A stretch of 5,321 bases of DNA from Candidatus Apopatosoma intestinale (lineage in GTDB: Bacteria; Bacillota; Clostridia; Oscillospirales; CAG-272): positions 1 to 5,321 of the forward strand of contig JAGHUY010000293.1 in the NCBI GenBank assembly GCA_018064545.1, written 5' to 3'. Below are positions 1 to 5,321 of the stretch, in pieces. The position numbers and the translations under genes are program-made. The notes below the pieces were generated by a model that was not told the origin of the DNA, did not search any database, and saw only the letters and a list, made by a program, of their open reading frames with translations. Each line of letters starts with the position of its first letter. Position 1 is the stretch's first letter.

Positions 1-330
1 CTCTCCGCCGGTGTCGCCGGCTTTGACGCTTCCCTCGGAAAAGAGCGGTATTACGTCGCCAAGCCCTTTGCAAACGGCTATTCGAGCGCGTCCTTTGACG
101 CACTGATCGCCGAAGCCTACACGGAAACGAACGCCAAGAAGAAAGCGTCTCTGCTCCACGAGGCCGAGGAAGTCTTGCTGACCGACGGCGGTATCTGCCC
201 CATCCTGTTCAACACGACCTCCTACGTCTCGCAGGGTCTTTCGGGCCTTTCCTCCACCTACTGGGGCACGACCGTATTCACCAAAGCCAACCTGAAAAAC
301 TACGAGAAATATCTGGACAGCGAAGAATAA
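1..330 (+). CDS. ABC transporter substrate-binding protein, family 5 (OppA/DppA-like), C-terminal part only
   Basis: This is the 3' end of a gene whose start lies left of the window: frame 1 is open from base 1 and ends at TAA (328-330), giving 109 residues. The residues match the C-terminal lobe of family 5 extracellular solute-binding proteins. There is an asparagine/tyrosine-containing stretch (FANGYSSASFDALIAEA, about residues 23-39), followed by a helix rich in A, K, L and E (KKKASLLHEAEEVLL, 47-61). Then comes the typical 'PI-L-F' strand (GGICPILFNT, 64-73), and near the end a GLSGLSSTYWG segment and a short charged tail. Such proteins are usually lipid-anchored on the outer face of the membrane and pass oligopeptides, or in some members oligosaccharides, nickel or other solutes, to an ABC permease. 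The ligand cannot be deduced from this fragment. The gene converges on the - strand peptidase gene and seems to be the last of its transcription unit. The family assignment is fairly sure; the substrate is unknown. Confidence 0.82.
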   Translation, partial: LSAGVAGFDASLGKERYYVAKPFANGYSSASFDALIAEAYTETNAKKKASLLHEAEEVLLTDGGICPILFNTTSYVSQGLSGLSSTYWGTTVFTKANLKNYEKYLDSEE

Positions 331-340
331 CGCGGTTGAT

Positions 341-352
341 AACATCACTGTC
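341..352 (+). repeat. 12-bp inverted repeat, left arm
   Basis: AACATCACTGTC here is the exact reverse complement of 636-647. On both sides the motif is preceded by GAT when read inward, directly on the left (338-340) and as GATAAAC on the right arm. The arms delimit a 307-bp interval (341-647) and could be remnants of terminal inverted repeats of a small non-autonomous element. No clear target-site duplication flanks them. Confidence 0.6.
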
Positions 353-385
353 GTATCTGCGTTTTTAACGCCATGACCGAAGAAT

Positions 386-423
386 AAAAAACGGCTTTCC
401 GCTTTTCGGCGGAAAGCCGTTTT
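386..423. terminator. Bidirectional rho-independent terminator hairpin, copy 1
   Basis: A perfect 15-bp stem pairs AAAACGGCTTTCCGC (388-402) with its reverse complement (409-423) around the six-base loop TTTTCG. On the + strand it lies 57 nt after the stop of the substrate-binding protein gene and is followed by only four T before AC. On the - strand the stem is followed by six T (the A-run at 386-391 read in reverse). It is therefore a better terminator for transcripts from the right than for the substrate-binding protein gene, although it probably works in both directions. The core is identical to copy 2 at 663-696. Confidence 0.75.
390..423 (+). repeat. 34-bp direct repeat, left copy (terminator core)
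   Basis: These 34 bases (AACGGC...CCGTTTT) recur without mismatch at 663-696, in the same orientation as judged by the asymmetric loop TTTTCG. The offset is 273 nt and the segment between the copies is 239 nt (424-662). Identity stops abruptly at both ends: the left copy has extra A on its left, and the right copy has extra T on its right. Confidence 0.9.
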
Positions 424-482
424 ACTGTTGAAAAAGCAGGGTTTTCAAATCGCCGCTTGGCAAAAGGACAGAATCTATATCC

Positions 483-520
483 ACTTTTTCTCTCGCGTGA
501 AAAGGCACGAGAGAAAAAGT
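483..520. repeat. Perfect 13-bp stem-loop within the intergenic region
   Basis: ACTTTTTCTCTCG (483-495) pairs with CGAGAGAAAAAGT (508-520) around a 12-nt loop. No T-run follows immediately on either strand, so it does not look like a standard terminator. It is the longest stem in the segment between the two terminator copies and could be the structural core of a repeat element or of a small RNA. Confidence 0.6.
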
Positions 521-635
521 TATCAAAAAGAGAGTGCCGGCGGGGGATTTCGCCGTCTGCGGGCGGCGAGGAGCGCACGCGCTCTCCATCGGCGCGGGCT
601 TTTGAAAAAGCCCGGGTAAAACTTTTGTCTGTTTT

Positions 636-647
636 GACAGTGATGTT
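636..647 (-). repeat. 12-bp inverted repeat, right arm
   Basis: GACAGTGATGTT is the reverse complement of the left arm at 341-352. It lies just after the GGGCTTTT/AAAAGCCC hairpin and 15 nt before the second terminator hairpin. Confidence 0.6.
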
Positions 648-662
648 GTTTATCGGCAAACG

Positions 663-696
663 AACGGCTTTCCGCTTTTCGGCGGAAAGCCGTTTT
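663..696 (+). repeat. 34-bp direct repeat, right copy (terminator core)
   Basis: Exact copy of 390-423. Together the two bracket the hairpin-rich segment 424-662, so they could have arisen by duplication of one A6-stem-T6 terminator around inserted DNA. They could also be two members of a terminator sequence that is common in this genome. Confidence 0.9.
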
Positions 697-698
697 TT
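663..698. terminator. Bidirectional rho-independent terminator hairpin, copy 2
   Basis: A perfect 13-bp stem pairs AACGGCTTTCCGC (663-675) with its reverse complement (682-694) around the loop TTTTCG (676-681). It begins only 7 nt beyond the stop codon of the M3 peptidase gene, as expected for that gene's terminator. However, the T-run of six (693-698) is on the + strand; reading on the - strand, the stem is followed by CGTTTG, a weaker tract. It probably ends - strand transcripts partially and + strand transcripts efficiently. Confidence 0.75.
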
Positions 699-701
699 GC
701 A

Positions 702-2390
702 CTAAATCCGGTGCTCTTCGAGCCACTCGGCGATCTTCGCCGCCACCTTGCCGACGCAACCGGGCGCATAGGGCAGATCCAGCCCCGCATAGGGAACCAG
801 TTCCGCAAAGGTCATGGAACCGGCTTTGTCCGTATATTTCATATACGTTTTCCACGCTTCCTCTTTGTTATCCAGCATCTTCATCCAGATCTGGAACGCC
901 ACCGTCTGCGCCATGCAGTAGTCGATATAATAGAACGGATTCTGATAGATGTGCGTCTGACGTTGCCAACCCGCCCCGCGGGAATAGAACGGCAGATTGT
1001 CAAAATCCATATACGGGCGGTATTTCTTTTCCAGATTCGCCCATGCTTCGTTCCGCTCCTCCGGTTTCATGTCGGGGTTCTCGTAGACGATATGCTGGAA
1101 CTCGTCCACCATCGACCCGTAGGGCAGGAAGACGAGCGCGTCCTCGCAATGGGAAAACTCATATTTTTCCGTTTCCGGACCGAAGAATTTGCCGTGATGC
1201 TCGCTTGTCAAAAATTCCATGCTCATGGAATGGACTTCGCACGCCTCGTAGGTCGGATTGCGGTATTCCATCATGATTCCGTTCTTCGCGGCGCGATAGA
1301 ACGCAAACGCGTGTCCCATCTCATGCGTCAGCACGTCCACGTCGGCCGACGTTCCGTTGAAGTTGGAGAAAACAAACGGCGCGTCGTAGTCCGCAAGGTC
1401 GGTGCAGTAGCCGCCGGGGGCTTTCCCCTCCTTGGCCAGCACGTCAAAGAGTTCGTTATCATACATGAAGTCGATAAATTCCGCGGTTTCGGGCGACATT
1501 TCGCGATACATCTGACGGCCGGCCGCCAGAATCTCATCGGACGTGCCCTGCGGTTTCGGGTTGCCGTCCGGGAACACGAAAATATCATCGTAGAAGCGGA
1601 GTTTATCCACGCCGATCCGCTCTTTTTGCTGTTCCTTGACGCGGCGCACGATCGGTACGATCTCGCGTGCGATCTGCTCACGGAACGCCTTTACTTCCTC
1701 GGCACCGTAGCAGTTGCGCCCCAACCGGTCATAGGCGAGCGGAATGAAATTCTCGTAGCCGAGTTTCTTTGCCATCTCCGTGCGGACGTGAACCAGTTTA
1801 TCGTAAATCTCATCCAGTTCCGCCCGATGGGAGTCAAAGCAAGCCCCCTCGGTCTCATACGCCGCGTGGCGCACGGCGCGGTCACTGCTCATCTTGTACG
1901 GCCCGAGTTTGGTGATCGGCAACTTCTTCCCGTCAAAATCCACCACGCAAGAGGCATACAGACGCTGATATTCGGTCGTCAGTTTGTTCTCCTCCTGCAA
2001 AAGCCCGATGATCTCGGGAGAAAACGTGCGCCGCTGGATTTCCAGATTGGTAAAGAACAGGCCCCCGAGGTCCTTTTCCAGTTCGGAACGGAACAAAGAG
2101 TCGGACAGAGCCGCATAGAACGCCTCGGTTTTTTCTTGAAGGATCGGAAGATTCTCATCCAGAAACTCAGTCTCTTTTTCGTAAAACTCGTCTTTGGTGT
2201 TGACGGAATTGCGGATATAGACGAGATTCGCGAGCGTACTGAGATGGGCGGACAGCTCCTCAAAGCGATCAAACGCTTCTTTCTGCTCTCCGGCGGACGC
2301 GGCCGAGCGAACCCGCTCCGTTAATCCCTCGATTTCCGCGCCGATCGCGGTAAGGTCGGGACGCTCATACTTCATTTCGGAAAAACGCAT
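702..2390 (-). CDS. M3 family zinc oligoendopeptidase (PepF-like)
   Basis: A thimet/oligoendopeptidase F-type metallopeptidase (MEROPS M3) that should cut short peptides in the cytoplasm; no signal peptide or membrane segment is visible. Numbering from the chosen start gives 562 residues, normal for the compact Firmicute M3 branch (as in TIGR02289). The zinc motif HEMGH is at 356-360: His356 and His360 bind zinc and Glu357 is the general base. The third ligand, Glu385 in ACEVHSMSMEF, is 29 residues after the first His, the same spacing as in thimet oligopeptidase. A C-terminal His/Tyr-rich loop (HIYQNPFYYIDY, 480-491) matches the substrate-binding loop of the family. The N-terminal half is helical and charged, as usual. 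I chose ATG at 2390-2388 because AAAGGTGG lies 7 nt upstream and because the family commonly begins M-(K/R)-F-S-E-M; ATG at 2393 or 2408 is possible. It follows the GH78 gene closely and is probably cotranscribed with it. No key residue is missing. Confidence 0.93.
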   Translation of the reverse strand: MRFSEMKYERPDLTAIGAEIEGLTERVRSAASAGEQKEAFDRFEELSAHLSTLANLVYIRNSVNTKDEFYEKETEFLDENLPILQEKTEAFYAALSDSLFRSELEKDLGGLFFTNLEIQRRTFSPEIIGLLQEENKLTTEYQRLYASCVVDFDGKKLPITKLGPYKMSSDRAVRHAAYETEGACFDSHRAELDEIYDKLVHVRTEMAKKLGYENFIPLAYDRLGRNCYGAEEVKAFREQIAREIVPIVRRVKEQQKERIGVDKLRFYDDIFVFPDGNPKPQGTSDEILAAGRQMYREMSPETAEFIDFMYDNELFDVLAKEGKAPGGYCTDLADYDAPFVFSNFNGTSADVDVLTHEMGHAFAFYRAAKNGIMMEYRNPTYEACEVHSMSMEFLTSEHHGKFFGPETEKYEFSHCEDALVFLPYGSMVDEFQHIVYENPDMKPEERNEAWANLEKKYRPYMDFDNLPFYSRGAGWQRQTHIYQNPFYYIDYCMAQTVAFQIWMKMLDNKEEAWKTYMKYTDKAGSMTFAELVPYAGLDLPYAPGCVGKVAAKIAEWLEEHRI

Positions 2391-2397
2391 CATGGTA

Positions 2398-2405
2398 CCA
2401 CCTTT
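2398..2405 (-). promoter_or_regulatory. Ribosome binding site of the M3 peptidase gene, overlapping the upstream stop codon
   Basis: Read on the - strand, AAAGGTGG starts with the A of the GH78 stop codon TGA (2407-2405) and ends 4 nt before ATG 2393 and 7 nt before ATG 2390. The 7-nt spacing favours the second ATG. Because the site overlaps the stop of the upstream gene, translation of the two genes is probably coupled. It also argues against the farther ATG at 2408, which would put this site inside the coding region. Confidence 0.7.
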
Positions 2406-5314
2406 CATTGTGCTTTATTTTCATTATATTTTATATACCGACATTCTTTCGGGGCTTTTACGGAAATCTCCGGTTTCCCGTTCCGGACGACCCAAGACAC
2501 GGAAATCTCCCCATACGGCGTCGCCACCGACCCGGAGGCGCGAGAAAGGCCGCACGGATGCGGGCAAACCGTAAAGGCGGTATACCCCGGAGACACCGGC
2601 CTCACACCGAGAATCTCGGTTTTCAGATAGATCGCGGGGGAGGCCGACCAAGCGTGGGCAATGCTTCTCGTCCAGCCCGCTCCCCTAAGAAACGTCTCCC
2701 AGCAGGTATTCGTTCCGCGGTCTGCCATCCCGCCCCACTCGCGGCGGATGGAGGCAAGCATCAGATCGTGTCTTCCGAGTTTACACAAAGCGTCATAGGC
2801 AAAAAAGAGGAAAAACGGCGACCCGATCGGCACGTAGCCGCGCGGACACTCGGTCTCCGTCGGTACTTCCGGCCGGACGGCGGCCGGGGTACTGTGGCGG
2901 AAAACGCCGGAAGTCATATTGTCCAGCAGAAAGCGAACCGTATCCGCCTCCCGCTCCGCCGGAACAAGCCCCGCCAGATAGGCAAGCGTACCCGTCTGCA
3001 CGCTGATGCGGCTTCTGCTCCGGAACTCCGGATAGGAAAGCGGCCTCCAAGATTTCTTTTCACAGAAATCCCTGTACGTTTGATAAGCGTATTCGTCCCG
3101 CACGGAATCCACATACGCCCGATCCTTCTCCGACCAGCCGAAGCGGTTGACCGCCGCGGCGTAGTCTTCGGCTTTTTGACGGAACAGGCGTTCTTTTTCG
3201 GCTTCTCCCAGCACCGCCGCCTCGGCGGCCGCGGTTTTGAGGCAGAGGACGAGCATTGCGGTATTTCCGACGACCTCCCCGCAGGGGAGCAGATCGTTTT
3301 CCGCCCACTCGATGAGATTCCACGCGCCGGGAACGTCCAGAAGCCCCCGGTCATTCGTCAGCATAAAACAGTTTTCCAGCTGCTTGACAACATAGGGAAA
3401 ATCCTGCGCGAGCGCGGCTTTATCGCCCGTCGCCATGTAATGGTCGTAGGTCTGTAACAGCCACCCGAACGCCCATGCGGGAATCCCGCCGCGCGGATAG
3501 CGGGGGAAACAGCCGACCGCAAAGAACTGACCGGCCGAATCAAACCGGTTTTGGTGTCCGCTCCATTGGAGCGACCGGAACGGCTCGCCGAGCGTCTCCC
3601 CGATCAGGTGCAAATAGGCGCGGTCAAACTCATACGCCCCCATGTTCAGAAGATTCGCCTGTGCGGTCACACGGGCGTCGCCCGTCCACACGTTTTGCTC
3701 GTGCCCCGGACAGTCAACATACCGATCCAGCATACAGAGCCGGGCGGTACGAAGGGACATGGCGTAGGCGGTATTCAGTTTTTCGTCCTCGGACGAAAAC
3801 GGCTCACATTCCTTTCCGGGATAGCGCATATCCAGGACGGAAAGCGACCGGAGCGTGACGGGGCGGGTATATCCCGACACCCAAATCCGCGCATATCGGA
3901 AGCCCCGGCGGGTCCTTGCCGTGTACCGTTGCCGTCCCTCGCGGCTGTAAACGGTCATCGTGTTTTTCGTCCCCATATATTCGGCTCCGCGATCGGAGAC
4001 GAGTTCAAACCCGTGGAGTTCCAGTTTCGTTCCGGCCGGTGCGTCCCAATCCAGCGACACAAGGCCGACGCGCTCTTCCCCGAAATCAAAGGTCAGGCAA
4101 ACGCCGTCCGCGTCTTTCGGCACGGGAAGAACGAGCGGTTTTTCCGAGTCGTCCCATGAAGAAATCTCCCACGGAACAACTCTTCCGCGCAGAATCAGAT
4201 CGCCGATATGCGAAAGCGGCTTTTCTTCGGCCGCTTCCGCTTTTTCCGCGATCCTGCCGGGCAAAAGCGAAAGCGCTTTTGCGGTGGCGAGCGTGCGAAA
4301 ATCCTCCGGCACGGAAACGGCCGCGATCGGCTCGTTCCACGGATATTCCCGGGCGGGTGCCGACTGCGAGAGCCGGATAAACGAAGCGTCCTCCCGCAGA
4401 ACAGAGGAAAACGCGAGTTTTCCGTCGGTTTCCGCGCGAAACTCCGGATCACCGCCCTCATCGGGCGTCAGCAGAAAGCCGAACGTGTGGGTTCCCGTTG
4501 TAAGAAGAACCGGAACGCCGCAGACGATCGGCGATCCGTCCAAAAACATCTCGTGAGGCGCGGTCACAAAATGAAAGGAGACCGCGGTGTCTTTTTCCGC
4601 CGTGATCTCTGACGCCATCGCCGTCACGGCACCGCCGCGGCCAAGGTGAAAGACCGCGCCCGGCCTTTTTTGCCAAAAAGCCGCATCGGTGATCGTTTTC
4701 GGCACCACCGGACAGAGCGTCTGCGGCTCACACGGATTCTGCGACAGCACGTACTCACCGGGAAAAACGGCGGCGTTCTGCCAATCGGTGTCGTCGTATT
4801 CCGCCGTATCAATAAGCGGCTCTTCCCGATCGGCAAAAACCACTTCCTCCCCGGCAAACGCGGGGATAAAGAAATCGGAGTCGGCGGAGACCGATTCATC
4901 CCGCTTCCATTTCCACCGCGTGTCGGTGGTAAGCGTCTCCGTACCGCCGTCCACCGTCAGATCGAGTTGCAGGATCACCCCGTGCCGTTCGGGACGGTAC
5001 GGATGCGCGAGAATGACGATCGTATTGTCGCCGTCGCGGAAAAATGGGGTAACGTCCAGCACGTCATAGGCTTTTTCAAACGGATGGGAGCGCGTGACGT
5101 ATTGCGCCGCGATCTTTCCATTGATCATCACCCGGGCGTAATCCCCCGCCGAGAGCAGGAGCACGGCTTTTTCCGGCTTTCCCCTCCGCCACACCCGGCG
5201 AAAAATATCCCATCCGACCGATTCGTCGGCGGCGCAGATCCACTCTGCCTCCCGGCAAAACGACCGCTTTTCCGCCACCCGTGCCGGGTAGGGAACAAAC
5301 GCTTTTTCTTCCAT
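2405..5314 (-). CDS. Alpha-L-rhamnosidase-like glycoside hydrolase, family GH78
   Basis: Predicted to remove terminal alpha-L-rhamnose from oligosaccharides or glycosides. Numbered from ATG 5314 it has 969 residues. There is no signal peptide, so it should act in the cytoplasm. The N-terminal beta-sandwich has the SAGDYARVMINGK strand typical of the family (55-67). A second beta domain carries FDFGEERVGLVSLDWDAPAG (409-428). The (alpha/alpha)6 barrel then contains DCPGHEQNVWTGD at 534-546. Asp534, Glu539 and Asp546 have the same spacing as Asp567, Glu572 (general acid) and Asp579 that I recall for Bacillus RhaB. WNLIEW is at 665-670. Glu873 in NTCWETF is the likely general base. HAWSASP (887-893) leads into the C-terminal beta domain with ATPYGEISVSW. 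The frame is open to the window edge and a GTG directly precedes the ATG, so the true start could be further upstream; its ribosome binding site is outside. It precedes the M3 peptidase gene in one unit. Exact sugar specificity is not provable from sequence. Confidence 0.9.
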   Translation of the reverse strand: MEEKAFVPYPARVAEKRSFCREAEWICAADESVGWDIFRRVWRRGKPEKAVLLLSAGDYARVMINGKIAAQYVTRSHPFEKAYDVLDVTPFFRDGDNTIVILAHPYRPERHGVILQLDLTVDGGTETLTTDTRWKWKRDESVSADSDFFIPAFAGEEVVFADREEPLIDTAEYDDTDWQNAAVFPGEYVLSQNPCEPQTLCPVVPKTITDAAFWQKRPGAVFHLGRGGAVTAMASEITAEKDTAVSFHFVTAPHEMFLDGSPIVCGVPVLLTTGTHTFGFLLTPDEGGDPEFRAETDGKLAFSSVLREDASFIRLSQSAPAREYPWNEPIAAVSVPEDFRTLATAKALSLLPGRIAEKAEAAEEKPLSHIGDLILRGRVVPWEISSWDDSEKPLVLPVPKDADGVCLTFDFGEERVGLVSLDWDAPAGTKLELHGFELVSDRGAEYMGTKNTMTVYSREGRQRYTARTRRGFRYARIWVSGYTRPVTLRSLSVLDMRYPGKECEPFSSEDEKLNTAYAMSLRTARLCMLDRYVDCPGHEQNVWTGDARVTAQANLLNMGAYEFDRAYLHLIGETLGEPFRSLQWSGHQNRFDSAGQFFAVGCFPRYPRGGIPAWAFGWLLQTYDHYMATGDKAALAQDFPYVVKQLENCFMLTNDRGLLDVPGAWNLIEWAENDLLPCGEVVGNTAMLVLCLKTAAAEAAVLGEAEKERLFRQKAEDYAAAVNRFGWSEKDRAYVDSVRDEYAYQTYRDFCEKKSWRPLSYPEFRSRSRISVQTGTLAYLAGLVPAEREADTVRFLLDNMTSGVFRHSTPAAVRPEVPTETECPRGYVPIGSPFFLFFAYDALCKLGRHDLMLASIRREWGGMADRGTNTCWETFLRGAGWTRSIAHAWSASPAIYLKTEILGVRPVSPGYTAFTVCPHPCGLSRASGSVATPYGEISVSWVVRNGKPEISVKAPKECRYIKYNENKAQ
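2423..2428 (-). promoter_or_regulatory. Possible internal -10 element (TATAAT) ahead of the M3 peptidase gene
   Basis: The last 40 or so bases of the GH78 gene are strikingly AT-rich compared with the rest of the window and contain a perfect TATAAT on the - strand, 32 nt before the ATG at 2390. No TTGACA-like hexamer is found at 16-18 nt upstream (the hexamer there is CGAAAG). The promoter is therefore weakly supported and may just be AT-rich coding sequence for the lysine/asparagine tail KYNENKAQ. Confidence 0.25.
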
Positions 5315-5321
5315 CACGCTT

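Larger units (their letters stand above)
331..701. other. 371-nt hairpin-rich intergenic region between convergent genes
   Basis: No convincing gene lies here; the open frames that cross it are short, basic, low-complexity and different on each strand. It holds two copies of a terminator-like hairpin (388-423 and 663-694), a 12-bp inverted repeat (341-352 with 636-647) and several other stems. These are TTGAAAA/TTTTCAA (428-434 with 442-448), a perfect 13-bp stem (483-495 with 508-520), CGGCG/CGCCG (538-542 with 551-555), GAGCG/CGCTC (571-575 with 580-584), GGGCTTTT/AAAAGCCC (596-603 with 606-613) and CTGT/ACAG (627-630 with 635-638). Base composition alternates sharply between AT-rich and GC-rich blocks. 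This resembles the dispersed intergenic repeats often found in Clostridia genomes, but whether it has other copies cannot be seen from one window. Confidence 0.6.

Noticed and set aside
333..655. Target-site duplication flanking the 12-bp inverted repeat
   Set aside because: The bases outside the arms (GGTTGAT on the left, GTTTATC on the right) share no convincing direct repeat, so a transposition origin is unproven.
345..705. Short open frames on both strands of the intergenic region (345-659 on -, 428-619 and 457-705 on +)
   Set aside because: They run through hairpins and terminators, have basic compositions without domain features, and no good ribosome binding site was seen; they are most likely by-products of the repeats.
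711..2324. A 537-codon open frame on the + strand, opposite the M3 peptidase gene
   Set aside because: It is a shadow of the peptidase gene: the - strand protein has intact catalytic motifs, while this frame has no recognisable domain and is rich in R, H, F and V as expected from antisense reading of GC-biased codons.
2406..2408. ATG at 2408 as the peptidase start, giving an ATGA overlap with the GH78 stop
   Set aside because: It would place the AAAGGTGG ribosome binding site inside the coding region and add a MKGGTM leader not expected for the family; ATG 2390 has a well-spaced site and a family-like N terminus.
2408..3457. A 349-codon open frame on the + strand, opposite the GH78 gene
   Set aside because: Its arginine-rich, low-complexity product has no recognisable domain and the opposite strand encodes clear GH78 motifs.
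1..5321. CRISPR array, riboswitch, tRNA/rRNA, transposase or phage genes
   Set aside because: No regularly spaced repeats, cloverleaf-like sequence or matching protein motifs were recognised by eye in either strand.

Overview
The window looks like the chromosome of a fairly GC-rich Clostridia-type Firmicute, perhaps an uncultivated gut lineage. This rests on the protein families (a family 5 solute-binding lipoprotein, a cytosolic GH78 enzyme, an M3 oligoendopeptidase of the Firmicute type), the purine-rich AAAGGTGG ribosome binding site and the codon choice. The genus cannot be named from the sequence alone.

Layout: positions 1-330 hold the last 109 codons of an OppA/DppA-like substrate-binding protein gene on the + strand. 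Positions 331-701 are a 371-nt gap between convergent genes and the most structured non-coding part of the window. It carries two copies of one terminator-like hairpin (34 identical bases, 390-423 and 663-696), a 12-bp inverted repeat (341-352 and 636-647) and a run of smaller hairpins, including a perfect 13-bp stem at 483-520. Positions 702-5314 hold a tightly packed two-gene unit on the - strand. The first gene is a GH78 alpha-L-rhamnosidase-like enzyme of about 969 residues (5314 to 2405). The second is an M3 zinc oligoendopeptidase of about 562 residues (2390 to 702). Their junction is 14 nt, and the peptidase ribosome binding site overlaps the rhamnosidase stop codon.

How they may work together: the rhamnosidase and the peptidase both lack a visible signal peptide and should act in the cytoplasm, one on rhamnose-containing oligosaccharides or glycosides and the other on short peptides. 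The solute-binding protein on the opposite strand belongs to a family that delivers peptides or, in some members, oligosaccharides to an ABC importer. A shared import-and-degrade role is possible but is inferred from proximity only. No phage, CRISPR, IS transposase, tRNA or rRNA was seen. The best candidate for something undescribed is the hairpin-rich 331-701 segment, which may be a dispersed non-autonomous repeat or a duplicated bidirectional terminator. I see no protein-coding system here that is clearly new.
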